A DNA stretch of 64,000 bases, taken from NCBI GenBank assembly GCA_013298945.1, contig JAAFJR010000001.1:777337-841336 (forward strand). Reading direction: 5' to 3'. Below the pieces are notes generated by a model. It saw nothing but the letters and a program-made list of their open reading frames with translations, searched no databases and had not been told where the DNA came from. Shown one piece after another: positions 17,498 to 25,176 of the stretch; positions within the stretch are counted from its first letter, which is position 1, and each line of letters begins with the position of its first letter. The stretch is from Polaromonas sp. (GTDB taxonomy: Bacteria; Pseudomonadota; Gammaproteobacteria; Burkholderiales; Burkholderiaceae_C). Made by a program: the position numbers and the translations under genes.

Positions 17498-19209
17498 ATA
17501 AATTGGCACTCAAAAATACATTAAAAATGATAGCAAACAAAACAAGCACAACAAATGCGGCGAACAAACTCAGATTGATCCTAGGCGACCAGTTGAACCC
17601 GCTGCACAGCTGGTTTACAGCGGTAGATGACAGCGTTGTCTATGTGCTGATGGAGCTGCGCCAAGAGACCGATTACGTGCTGCACCATGCACAAAAAATA
17701 CTCGCTATTTTTGCAGGTATGCGAGATTTTGCGGCTCAGCTCATAGCGGCTGGGCATCGTGTCCACTACATTAAGATTGACGATGCGGCGAATTTGCCGA
17801 CGATGACCGACAACCTCAGCGCCTTGCTTTCACATTACGAAGCAACCGCCTTCGAATATCAAGCACCTGACGAATGGCGCTTGGATGTGCAGTTGGCAGA
17901 TTTTGTCAAATCATTATCAAAGTTATCAGCAAAGTTATCAGCCAAGTCATTGTCAGCAAAAACGCCAGTAAAAGTGCAAATGGTTGATTCAGAACACTTT
18001 TTTACAGCGCGGGACGAAGTTGCAACCGTCTTTGGCGACCGCAAAAAGTGGTTGATGGAGACGTTTTACCGACAAATGCGGGTGAAACACAGCGTTTTGA
18101 TCGAAGAAGGCTCAAAACCACCTAAACCCGTGGGCGACCAGTGGAATTTTGATGCTGAAAACCGCAAAGCTTGGCCAGGTTTGCCGCTTGCGCCAGCGGA
18201 TATTCGCGTTGTCGATAGGAAAACATACGACCATTCTGCGCTGTGGGATTCGATTGTCAAAGCTGGCGTCAAAAGCTTTGGCGACCCGAATGCAGACAAA
18301 TTTGGCTGGCCGTTGAACCGCGCTGAAGCTTTGACGCAATTGGATACTTTTATAGCCCAAGTTTTACCGAATTTCGGTGATTTTGAAGACGCGATGAGTA
18401 GCAAGTCATGGCGTCTGTTTCATTCTTTGCTATCGTTTTCAATGAATGTGAAGATGCTGAACCCGCGTGAAGTGGTCGCCAAAGCAGAAGCAGCGGGGCG
18501 ATCAGGCGCTGCGCCGTTAGCGGCGGTGGAAGGTTTTATTAGGCAAATACTGGGTTGGCGCGAGTTTGTGCGCGGGTTTTATTGGGCTAAATATATGGAC
18601 ATTCAGGTGGCGGAATCTGCTGGCGTGAATCCAGACCTTAGTTATGCCGACAATAACTATTTCAACCACAAGTTACCGCTGCCAAAGTGGTTTTGGACTG
18701 GCGAGACAAAAATGCGCTGCATGGCTGCTGCTGTGGGTCAATCGTTAGAGCAAGCCTATGCCCACCACATCCAGCGGTTGATGGTGATTGGCAACTTCGC
18801 GCTCTTGGCGGGGTTAAATCCCAAGGAGCTGCACCACTGGTATTTAGGCGTTTATATTGACGCTTTTGAATGGGTAGAGCTGCCCAACACTGTGGGCATG
18901 AGCCAGTTTGCCGATGGCGGCCTGCTGGCCACCAAGCCCTACACCAGCAGCGCTGCCTACATCGACCGCATGAGTGACTACTGCAAAGGCTGCCATTACG
19001 ACAAAAAGCTACGGGAAGACACGCCTACTAAAAAAGCCTGCCCGTTCAACGCCTTGTATTGGGACTTTCACTTGAAACACGCCGACAAACTAGCCGCAAA
19101 TCCGCGTATCGGTATGGTTTACCAGCAGCTGAAGAAGATGGCTGCGGGCAAGATTGAGGCGCTGCAAGTGCAGGCAGAGAGTTTGCGGGGACGATTGGAT
19201 CAGTTGTGA
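17494..19209 (+). CDS. iron-sulfur bacterial cryptochrome/photolyase (FeS-BCP, (6-4) photolyase type)
   Basis: A 571-residue protein of the deep FeS-BCP branch (PhrB/CryB type), which includes bacterial (6-4) photolyases with a [4Fe-4S] cluster. The family domain begins LRLILGDQLNPLHSWF. The C-terminus has MSDYCKGCHYDKK and KKACPFNALYW, supplying cluster cysteines, and FAD-domain segments RQILGWREFVRGFYW and MVIGNFALLAGLNP. The first 25 residues precede the domain; the printed ATG 17494 lies at the edge of a repeat and ATG 17527 is an alternative start. A low-complexity insert, SLSKLSAKLSAKSLSAKTP (about residues 131-149), is unusual and is encoded by a short tandem repeat. Confidence 0.88.
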   Translation: MHKLALKNTLKMIANKTSTTNAANKLRLILGDQLNPLHSWFTAVDDSVVYVLMELRQETDYVLHHAQKILAIFAGMRDFAAQLIAAGHRVHYIKIDDAANLPTMTDNLSALLSHYEATAFEYQAPDEWRLDVQLADFVKSLSKLSAKLSAKSLSAKTPVKVQMVDSEHFFTARDEVATVFGDRKKWLMETFYRQMRVKHSVLIEEGSKPPKPVGDQWNFDAENRKAWPGLPLAPADIRVVDRKTYDHSALWDSIVKAGVKSFGDPNADKFGWPLNRAEALTQLDTFIAQVLPNFGDFEDAMSSKSWRLFHSLLSFSMNVKMLNPREVVAKAEAAGRSGAAPLAAVEGFIRQILGWREFVRGFYWAKYMDIQVAESAGVNPDLSYADNNYFNHKLPLPKWFWTGETKMRCMAAAVGQSLEQAYAHHIQRLMVIGNFALLAGLNPKELHHWYLGVYIDAFEWVELPNTVGMSQFADGGLLATKPYTSSAAYIDRMSDYCKGCHYDKKLREDTPTKKACPFNALYWDFHLKHADKLAANPRIGMVYQQLKKMAAGKIEALQVQAESLRGRLDQL

Positions 19210-19244
19210 AGCTAGATGAAGTTGGGTGAAGTTATGATCAGGGC

Positions 19245-19358
19245 ATGTTTTTTGACGACTTTTTGCCAACAGCTGAATACTGGCTGTACCGCACGAGCAG
19301 CTATTTGCTGACCTATATGATGGACGACCCGGCTTGGTTGGCATTGATTTTCTGCTGA
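19245..19358 (+). CDS. possible 37-residue peptide, hypothetical
   Basis: An ATG-to-TGA frame encoding an aromatic-rich peptide starting MFFDDFLPTAEYWLYRTSSY and ending in a hydrophobic stretch. A weak CAGG lies just upstream. It sits in the 174-bp gap between the FeS-BCP gene and the pseudouridine synthase gene. The acidic/aromatic composition looks non-random, but no homologue is recognised and codon support is thin. Confidence 0.3.
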   Translation: MFFDDFLPTAEYWLYRTSSYLLTYMMDDPAWLALIFC

Positions 19359-19383
19359 ATGTGAACTGTGAATTGCGCTGCTT

Positions 19384-20166
19384 ATGAAACCCATGCTCCT
19401 AGAAGATATTTTGTACACCCAAGGCTTTGGCACACGGCGCGTTTGTGCGGGTTTGCTTGAAAAGGGTTTGGTGCAGGTTTATGTGGATGAAAATACCTCG
19501 GAATTAGATAAAAAATCATCTGTAGCTGGCGTATTTACTGCCTCAAAAGCTACTGAATGCATAGCGGAAGGGTTGCGCTTTAAAGTGCAGGGGGAAGATT
19601 GGGAATACCACGAACTGGCCTATGTGCTGTTCAATAAGCCGACTGGCAGCGAGTGCTCGCAAAAGCCGTCCATGCACCCCAGCATTTACACGTTTTTGCC
19701 GTCGCCATTGCGACTGCGTCCGCAAAAGAGTGCGATTCAGGGTATTCAGGCTGTCGGGCGATTGGACCAAGACACCACGGGCATGCTGTTGATGAGCGAC
19801 GACGGCCAGTTCATTCACAAAATGAGTTCGCCCAAAAAGCACGTCTCTAAAGTCTATGAAGTGACAACCAAGCACCCGCTGGACGACAAACAGCTGCAAA
19901 AGCTGCTCTCAGGTGTGGTTTTGGACGATGACCCCAAACCCGTCAAAGCAGCTGCGGCCGAAATCGTGTCCGAATTTCATCTCAAACTCACGCTGACTGA
20001 GGGCAAATACCACCAAGTCAAACGCATGCTGGCGGCGGTGAGCAACCGGGTTGAAGGCCTGCACCGCTCGCAAATTGGTGGGCTGAAACTGCCTGACGAC
20101 TTGTTGCCCGGCCAATGGCGCTGGTTGACAGAGGCTGAACTAGCCTTAATGAAACCCGAGAAATAG
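19384..20166 (+). CDS. RsuA-family 16S rRNA pseudouridine synthase, with repeat insertion
   Basis: A 260-residue small-subunit pseudouridine synthase. The N-terminal S4-like region is FGTRRVCAGLLEKGLVQV. The catalytic motif is AVGRLDQDTTGMLLMSDDG with the nucleophilic Asp. GKYHQVKRMLAAVSNRVEGLHR is the C-terminal signature. These point to RsuA (pseudouridine 516 of 16S rRNA), though RluE/RluF-type members are close. Residues about 40-62 (SSVAGVFTASKATECIA) are encoded by the dispersed repeat at 19518-19565, in antisense orientation. In that frame the intergenic repeat has TAA, but here it reads TCA. Confidence 0.87.
   Translation: MKPMLLEDILYTQGFGTRRVCAGLLEKGLVQVYVDENTSELDKKSSVAGVFTASKATECIAEGLRFKVQGEDWEYHELAYVLFNKPTGSECSQKPSMHPSIYTFLPSPLRLRPQKSAIQGIQAVGRLDQDTTGMLLMSDDGQFIHKMSSPKKHVSKVYEVTTKHPLDDKQLQKLLSGVVLDDDPKPVKAAAAEIVSEFHLKLTLTEGKYHQVKRMLAAVSNRVEGLHRSQIGGLKLPDDLLPGQWRWLTEAELALMKPEK
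19518..19565 (-). repeat. dispersed repeat, copy 6 (inside the RsuA-like gene)
   Basis: Reads TGTAGCTGGCGTATTTACTG and encodes SVAGVFTAS in antisense orientation. The TAA of the intergenic form is TCA. Confidence 0.82.
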
Positions 20167-20259
20167 GTCTAAATAGAGGCGTTAAGGGGGCATTGCGGGA
20201 CTACAATCTAGGGTTGTCCCTGAGGGTGTCGCTTTTGGCTTGGTTTTGATTGGGTTTTT

Positions 20260-21240
20260 GTGAACTTTTTTGCTCGTTTTTTTGTTGGTTTGTTTTTTGT
20301 CTTTTTAAGCACGGTTGTTTCTGCAACAGCTTTGACAACGCCTGTTTTTGTCCTCAATTCGCTGGATGCCAACATCAGCGTGATTGACCCTAAAACTTGG
20401 ACTGAAATCAAACGCATTCCTACGGGCAAAGAGCCGCACCATTTGTATTTGACGCCAGACGAAAAATCTATCATTGTGGCAAATGCGTTCGGTGATTCTT
20501 TGACCTTTGTCGACCCCAAAACTGCCGAAGTGCAGCGCACAGTGCGTGGGATTTTAGACCCGTACCACCTGCGTTTTTCACCCGACATGAAGTGGTTTGT
20601 CACGGCGGCTAACCGCTTGAACCATGTTGATATTTACCGCTGGGACGGCAAAGAGTTGGTGCTGGCCAAGCGTATTTCCACCAGCAAAACGCCTAGCCAC
20701 TTGTGGATTGATAGCAAAAGCACCACGGTTTACGCGTCTATGCAAGACAGCGACGAGCTGGTGTCTATCGATTTAGCCACCCAAACCATCAAATGGCGCA
20801 CGAAGACGGGGCCAACACCCGCAGACGTTTTTGTGACAGCGGACGATAAGACCTTGCTGCTGGGGCTGACGGGCGGCGACAGTGTGCAGGTGTTTGATGT
20901 TTCAGCCGCAACGCCAAAACTCATCAAAACCATCAAAACCGGTAATGGGGCGCACGCTTTCAGGGCTGCGGGTGACAAGCGCCACGTATTTGTGAGCAAT
21001 CGCGTGGCCAACACCATCAATAAAATTGATTTGCAAACGCTGGAAGTTGTCGCAACAATAGCCGTGCCAGGCGGTCCAGATTGCATGGATGTGTCTGCCG
21101 ATGGCAAGCAATTGCTGGTAACGTCACGGTGGATCAAGAAGCTCACCGTGATTGATCTTGAGACAAAGAAAATAAGTAAACAAGTCAACGTTGGAAGGTC
21201 ACCCCATGGCGTTTGGACACTGGAACACGCTCCGCGCTGA
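20260..21240 (+). CDS. secreted YVTN/YncE-like beta-propeller protein
   Basis: A 326-residue exported protein with an N-terminal hydrophobic signal (FFVGLFFVFLSTVVSATA) followed by six or seven propeller repeats. Typical blade motifs are VIDPKTWTEIKRIPTGKEP, FVDPKTAEVQRTVRG, SIDLATQTIKWRTKTG, KIDLQTLEVVATIAVPGG and VIDLETKKISKQVNVG. The family is usually periplasmic or surface-bound with diverse ligands, so no specific role is claimed. It starts with GTG 20260 without a clear Shine-Dalgarno. Its stop lies 10 bp before the deacetylase start, so the two are probably cotranscribed. Confidence 0.85.
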   Translation: MNFFARFFVGLFFVFLSTVVSATALTTPVFVLNSLDANISVIDPKTWTEIKRIPTGKEPHHLYLTPDEKSIIVANAFGDSLTFVDPKTAEVQRTVRGILDPYHLRFSPDMKWFVTAANRLNHVDIYRWDGKELVLAKRISTSKTPSHLWIDSKSTTVYASMQDSDELVSIDLATQTIKWRTKTGPTPADVFVTADDKTLLLGLTGGDSVQVFDVSAATPKLIKTIKTGNGAHAFRAAGDKRHVFVSNRVANTINKIDLQTLEVVATIAVPGGPDCMDVSADGKQLLVTSRWIKKLTVIDLETKKISKQVNVGRSPHGVWTLEHAPR

Positions 21241-21250
21241 AACTAAAGCG

Positions 21251-22072
21251 ATGAAATGTTTGAAATTCGCTATATTTTTTATAGCTATTCAGGCAGTAAA
21301 TACGTCGGCTACAGCTCAAAATAGCCTTAAAAACAGTGATAAAAACTGTAGCAATCCACTTTACCTCACGTTTGACACCGGCCACATGGAAGTTGCGCCG
21401 CTGATTGCGGACGTTTTGAACAAACACCAAGTCAAAGTCACTTTTTTCGCGGCGAACGAGCGCACCAAAGAAGGCAATGGCAGCCTGAGCCAGCACTGGG
21501 CGCCGTGGTGGAAAGCCAGGGCGGCAGAGGGGCACGAGTTTGCCTCCCACACCTACGACCACGTTTATTGGCGCGGTGATTTGCCCAATACAGCGGCAGG
21601 AGTAGCGCAGTTTCGCATCAAACCCTCTGCTGGCGCGTTTGAGGGGCGCGAGTTCACCTACGACGCTAAAAAGTATTGCGAGCAAATTGCCTTTGCGGCT
21701 GAGCGTTTGCAAGATTTCACGGGTAAAAAGCCGCTGCCTTTGTACCGAGCGCCTGGTGGGAAAACTTCACCAAAGCTAGTAGCCGTGGCGAAAAGCTGTG
21801 GTTTTGAGCATGTTGGTTGGTCGCCAGCGGGGTTTTTGGGTGACGAGTTATCAAGCACCGCTTACCCAAACGACGCGTTGCTGAAAAAAGCGCTGAGCAA
21901 CATAAAATCTGGCGATATTTTGCTCGCGCATTTAGGTATTTGGTCACGCCAAGACCCGTGGGCGCCTGCAGTGCTAGAGCCTTTGATTGTGGGTTTGAAG
22001 GCTAAAGGTTTTTGTTTTAAGACGCTTCGCGAGCACCCACAATACAAGGGCTTTGTAGCTGCGTCAAAATAA
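21251..22072 (+). CDS. polysaccharide deacetylase (NodB/CE4 family), repeat-derived signal peptide
   Basis: A 273-residue secreted CE4 protein. NodB motifs: motif 1 reads TFDTGH where TFDDG is usual; motif 2 is HTYDH, intact for metal binding; motif 3 is YRAPGG; a late LLAHLGIW contains the motif 5 His. The canonical base Asp (first D) is kept but the metal-binding second Asp is replaced by Thr, so activity may differ. ATG 21251 is chosen because it follows the propeller stop. The signal peptide FAIFFIAIQAVNTSATAQ is encoded by the dispersed repeat at 21269-21315. It ends 6 bp before the hydroxylase gene. Confidence 0.86.
   Translation: MKCLKFAIFFIAIQAVNTSATAQNSLKNSDKNCSNPLYLTFDTGHMEVAPLIADVLNKHQVKVTFFAANERTKEGNGSLSQHWAPWWKARAAEGHEFASHTYDHVYWRGDLPNTAAGVAQFRIKPSAGAFEGREFTYDAKKYCEQIAFAAERLQDFTGKKPLPLYRAPGGKTSPKLVAVAKSCGFEHVGWSPAGFLGDELSSTAYPNDALLKKALSNIKSGDILLAHLGIWSRQDPWAPAVLEPLIVGLKAKGFCFKTLREHPQYKGFVAASK
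21269..21315 (+). repeat. dispersed repeat, copy 7 (deacetylase signal peptide)
   Basis: Contains GGCAGTAAATACGTCGGCTA and encodes FIAIQAVNTSATA. TAG is replaced by CAG. Confidence 0.88.
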
Positions 22073-22078
22073 CGACCT

Positions 22079-23035
22079 ATGGACTTGAACAGTGACATTT
22101 TTTCAGATGCTCAGCAGTGGCTTTTTGAGACACTGATTCAGCCGATTGCTTTTGCATTAGGGCAGGGCGGTTTTGTGTTAGAAGCTTTTAACGGTACGGC
22201 ATGGCTGTTAGTTGGTTTGTTCCAAATTGCGGTTATTTTGCTTATTTTTGGCCCTTTGCAACGTTGGCGTCCCGTGGAGGCGGTAACTGATCGCCCCGCT
22301 ATTCGTGCGGATGTGATTTATACGCTGATTCATCGCCTGGGCTTGTTCAAGTTGATCATGTTTTTCACGTTTGAGCCTTTGTTCGACGACTTATTTGGTG
22401 CGTTGCGGGTGTTGGGCATGGGCACATTTCACCTTGATCAACTCTGGCTAGGCGTGACAGACCTTGCTTTTGTGAGTTTTGTTATTTACTTGGTGGCGTT
22501 CGATTTTGTGAATTATTGGATTCACCGTGGCCAGCATCAGTTCAACTGGTGGTGGAAGTTACATGCGCTGCACCACTCGCAGCGCCAAATGACGATGTGG
22601 AGCGATAACCGTAACCATTTGCTGGACAGTATTTTGGTGGATTTTTTGATCGTTGTCGCAGCGCAGTTGATTGGCGTACCGCCCAGCCAATTTATCGCTA
22701 TCGTGGCGCTTACTCAGTTGAGTGAGAGTTTCCAGCACGCTAATTTGAAGTTGTGGTTTGGACAAGTTGGCGAGCGGCTTTGGGTCAGCCCACGTTTCCA
22801 TCGTTTGCACCACAGCATTGGTATTGGGCATGAGACAGCTGGGAAGAATACCTTGGGCGGGCACAATTTTGGCGTGCTCTTACCGTGGTGGGATATGTTG
22901 TTTGGTACCGCAGATTTTGAATTGCGCTATGACCCCACTGGCGTACGCGACCAAGTAGAGCAGGGGCGCGATTATGGCGATGGGTTTTGGTCGCAGCAAT
23001 GGCTTGGATTTAAGCGCTTGGCTGGTAAAGCATAA
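22079..23035 (+). CDS. sterol desaturase / fatty acid hydroxylase family membrane protein
   Basis: A 318-residue integral membrane di-iron oxygenase-like protein with four or five hydrophobic segments. The three histidine clusters are HRGQH, HALHHSQ and HRLHHS, in the correct order for the superfamily. The likely substrate is a membrane lipid acyl chain; sterols are unlikely in this organism. It follows the deacetylase by 6 bp, so the propeller-deacetylase-hydroxylase genes form a probable envelope-modification operon (inference). Confidence 0.88.
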   Translation: MDLNSDIFSDAQQWLFETLIQPIAFALGQGGFVLEAFNGTAWLLVGLFQIAVILLIFGPLQRWRPVEAVTDRPAIRADVIYTLIHRLGLFKLIMFFTFEPLFDDLFGALRVLGMGTFHLDQLWLGVTDLAFVSFVIYLVAFDFVNYWIHRGQHQFNWWWKLHALHHSQRQMTMWSDNRNHLLDSILVDFLIVVAAQLIGVPPSQFIAIVALTQLSESFQHANLKLWFGQVGERLWVSPRFHRLHHSIGIGHETAGKNTLGGHNFGVLLPWWDMLFGTADFELRYDPTGVRDQVEQGRDYGDGFWSQQWLGFKRLAGKA

Positions 23036-23074
23036 GCTATACCATTATGCTGGAGGAAACTGGAAAGTCTAATT

Positions 23075-24010
23075 ATGAATTTAATGCTTAACTCTTTCTG
23101 GCGTGCTGCCGCTTATTGTTTGCATCCGCGTGTGATTGCGCTGTCGTTTTTGCCGCTAATCGTCATGATAGCTTTGGCTTTGGGCTTGGGCTACTTCTTT
23201 TGGGAGCCTGCGTTGGAATGGGTGCGTGTGTCACTTGATTCATTCGGGTGGATGACGACGATTTGGACTTGGCTGCAAAATAATGGCATGGGCAGCTTAA
23301 AAACTGTTTTGGTACCGCTGCTCATCATTTTTGCTGTCACGCCGCTGGTGGTGATTTTGTCTTTGATATTGGTGGCTGTGATGATGACGCCCGCTATGGT
23401 GTCACTCGTGGCAGAAAGGCGTTTTCCTAAGCTTGAGCGAAAAAATGGTGCCTCGTTTGCGGGATCATTGACCTGGTCATTGAGCGCTACTTTGCTTGCC
23501 GTTGTCGTTCTGGTTATCAGCATTCCGTTGTGGTTCATTCCACCACTCATTTTGATTTTGCCACCGCTGATTTGGGGTTGGCTGACCTACCGCGTGATGA
23601 GTTTTGATGCCCTAGCAGCTCACGCCAGCGTGGAAGAACGCAAAGCTTTGATGAAAAAGCACAGAGGTAATTTGTTGGTCATCGGCGTGATCAGCGGTTA
23701 TTTGGGTGCAGCGCCTAGCTTGGTGTGGGCATCGGGTGCTTTGTTTGCTGCTGCGTTTGTCATTTTGGTGCCCGTGGCTATTTGGATTTACACACTGGTC
23801 TTTGGTTTTGCGTCGCTTTGGTTTAGTCATTATTGTTTGGACGCTTTGGCACAGATGCGCGCAGAGCAAGCTGTTGTTGATGCGGCAAAAGTGGCGCAAG
23901 CGGATGCCTATAAACAATCGCCTGCATTTGGAGATCAAGGCACGCCTGCTATTTCAACAAACCCTTCTACAAGTACATCTACATTGCCTAACGTCGAGCG
24001 ATTGAATTAA
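23075..24010 (+). CDS. EI24/CysZ-like integral membrane protein
   Basis: A 311-residue protein beginning SFWRAAAYCLHPRVIALSFLPL, the usual start of EI24-domain proteins in Burkholderiales. Four to six hydrophobic helices follow, with a VVILSLILVAVMMTPAMVSLV segment, and a hydrophilic tail ends the protein. CysZ relatives transport sulfate, but members in this branch are uncharacterised. Its TAA overlaps the next ATG (TAATG), indicating coupling to the CinA-like gene. Confidence 0.8.
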   Translation: MNLMLNSFWRAAAYCLHPRVIALSFLPLIVMIALALGLGYFFWEPALEWVRVSLDSFGWMTTIWTWLQNNGMGSLKTVLVPLLIIFAVTPLVVILSLILVAVMMTPAMVSLVAERRFPKLERKNGASFAGSLTWSLSATLLAVVVLVISIPLWFIPPLILILPPLIWGWLTYRVMSFDALAAHASVEERKALMKKHRGNLLVIGVISGYLGAAPSLVWASGALFAAAFVILVPVAIWIYTLVFGFASLWFSHYCLDALAQMRAEQAVVDAAKVAQADAYKQSPAFGDQGTPAISTNPSTSTSTLPNVERLN

Positions 24011-24915
24011 TGAAAGCTAATAAACAAGTGAGGCCAAAATTTGGCCTCATCATCATTGGTGACGAAATCATGTCGGGCAAGCGCACTGACAAACATTTGC
24101 CTAAAGTTATTGAGTTGCTAGGCGAGCGCGGATTGCAGCTTGACTACGCCGAATACGTAGGCGATTCTCCAGAGCGCATCACTGCTACATTAAAACGCGC
24201 TTTTGAATCTGGCGATGTTGTGTTTTCTACGGGCGGCATTGGTGCGACGCCTGATGACCATACGCGGCAATGTGCGGCCAAGGCATTAGGTGTTGATTTG
24301 GCTTTGCACCCGCAAGCTGAGGCATTGATTCGTGAGCGTATGCAAGACACGGCGCGTGACAATGGCACGACCTACGAGCCACAGCATCCTGACAACATTC
24401 ACCGCTTGAACATGGGCGTGTTCCCAGTGGGAGCGCAGATTATTCTGAACCCGTACAACAAGATACCGGGGTTTTTTTGTCCAAGCCCAAAGCAATTTTC
24501 CGACGAGCCGCCTCTAGGAAAATTAGCCCCCTCGGGGGGCAGCGAACCACACGAAGTGGGTGAGTGTGGGGGCATTTATTTCGTTCCTGGTTTCCCTGTG
24601 ATGGCTTGGCCTATGGTGGCTTCGGTTTTGGACACTCAGTACGGCCATTTGTTTGACAAGTCAGCCTATGTCGAAAAATCAGTGATTGTGTTTGGCTCCA
24701 TGGAGGCAGCGTTAACGCCACTGATGATTTCGCTAGAGCGCGAGTATGAAGATATCAAAATCTTCAGCTTGCCAAGCGTGGATCATCCAACGTATGGTCG
24801 CCACATTGAGCTGGGTGTGAAGGGTGAACCTGAGGCGGTTAACAAAGCTTATCCTGCGATGTTGGCTGGATTGCATAAATTAGACACAAAACTAGGTCCT
24901 GAAATGGTGCGCTAA
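24010..24915 (+). CDS. CinA/MoaB-like molybdopterin-binding domain protein with in-frame repeat insertion
   Basis: A 301-residue competence/damage-inducible protein A-type domain (MoCF_biosynth fold). It starts FGLIIIGDEIMSGKRTDKH and has the motif STGGIGATPDDHTRQC. It then reads NPYNKIPGF and FVPGFPVMAWPM, which are usually nearly adjacent. Here they are separated by about 30 extra residues (around DEPPLGKLAPSGGSEPHEVG), encoded by a GC-rich palindromic repeat at 24524-24574. The C-terminal deamidase domain of full CinA is absent. Function in this branch is not established. The 3' end overlaps an NtrC-type site. Confidence 0.85.
   Translation: MKANKQVRPKFGLIIIGDEIMSGKRTDKHLPKVIELLGERGLQLDYAEYVGDSPERITATLKRAFESGDVVFSTGGIGATPDDHTRQCAAKALGVDLALHPQAEALIRERMQDTARDNGTTYEPQHPDNIHRLNMGVFPVGAQIILNPYNKIPGFFCPSPKQFSDEPPLGKLAPSGGSEPHEVGECGGIYFVPGFPVMAWPMVASVLDTQYGHLFDKSAYVEKSVIVFGSMEAALTPLMISLEREYEDIKIFSLPSVDHPTYGRHIELGVKGEPEAVNKAYPAMLAGLHKLDTKLGPEMVR
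24524..24574. repeat. GC-rich palindromic repeat (second family) inside the CinA-like gene
   Basis: GCCCCCTCGGGGGGC is followed by CGAACCACACGAAGTGGG and closes with GTGTGGGGGC, so the ends pair (GCCCCC / GGGGGC). It keeps the reading frame open and explains an insertion relative to the family. From memory, similar elements occur between genes in Comamonadaceae; only this copy is seen here. Confidence 0.75.
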
Positions 24916-24924
24916 TTTGGTGCA
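24908..24924 (+). promoter_or_regulatory. NtrC-binding site 1 upstream of glnA
   Basis: TGCGCTAATTTGGTGCA matches the enteric glnAp2 NtrC site (TGC-A/T-C, then TTGGTGCA) with one half-site change. It overlaps the stop of the CinA-like gene and lies about 200 bp upstream of the sigma-54 promoter, a usual enhancer distance. Confidence 0.7.
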
Positions 24925-24935
24925 TTGTTGTATTT

Positions 24936-24952
24936 TGCTCTAAATTGGTGCA
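24936..24952 (+). promoter_or_regulatory. NtrC-binding site 2 upstream of glnA
   Basis: TGCTCTAAATTGGTGCA has the same half-sites as site 1, with centres 28 bp apart. Paired sites allow cooperative NtrC binding. A weaker third half-site (TTTTGGTGCG) follows near 24980. Confidence 0.7.
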
Positions 24953-25112
24953 ATTTTTATGTTGGGAAATTTTGTTTTTGGTGCGCTTTGTTTCATTTTT
25001 TGCAGAGGGAAACTTGTAAAATCATCGAGTTAATTTCAAAATTAATTTGCACAACAAAGTGATTTAGAGGTGTGAGAGTGAAGAGCCATGCTAAGCTTGA
25101 TAAAGCGCAGAT

Positions 25113-25129
25113 TGGCACAATTCATGCTT
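25113..25129 (+). promoter_or_regulatory. sigma-54 (RpoN) promoter of glnA
   Basis: TGGCACAATTCATGCTT has GG at 25114 and GC at 25126 with exactly 10 nt between, the -24/-12 spacing, and close agreement with TGGCACG-N4-TTGC. It lies about 50 bp before the glnA ATG, downstream of two NtrC-like sites. Confidence 0.78.
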
Positions 25130-25176
25130 CATAGTTTGTTTTATCAACCCGCCAAATGGCGTTTTAGGAGATTTTG

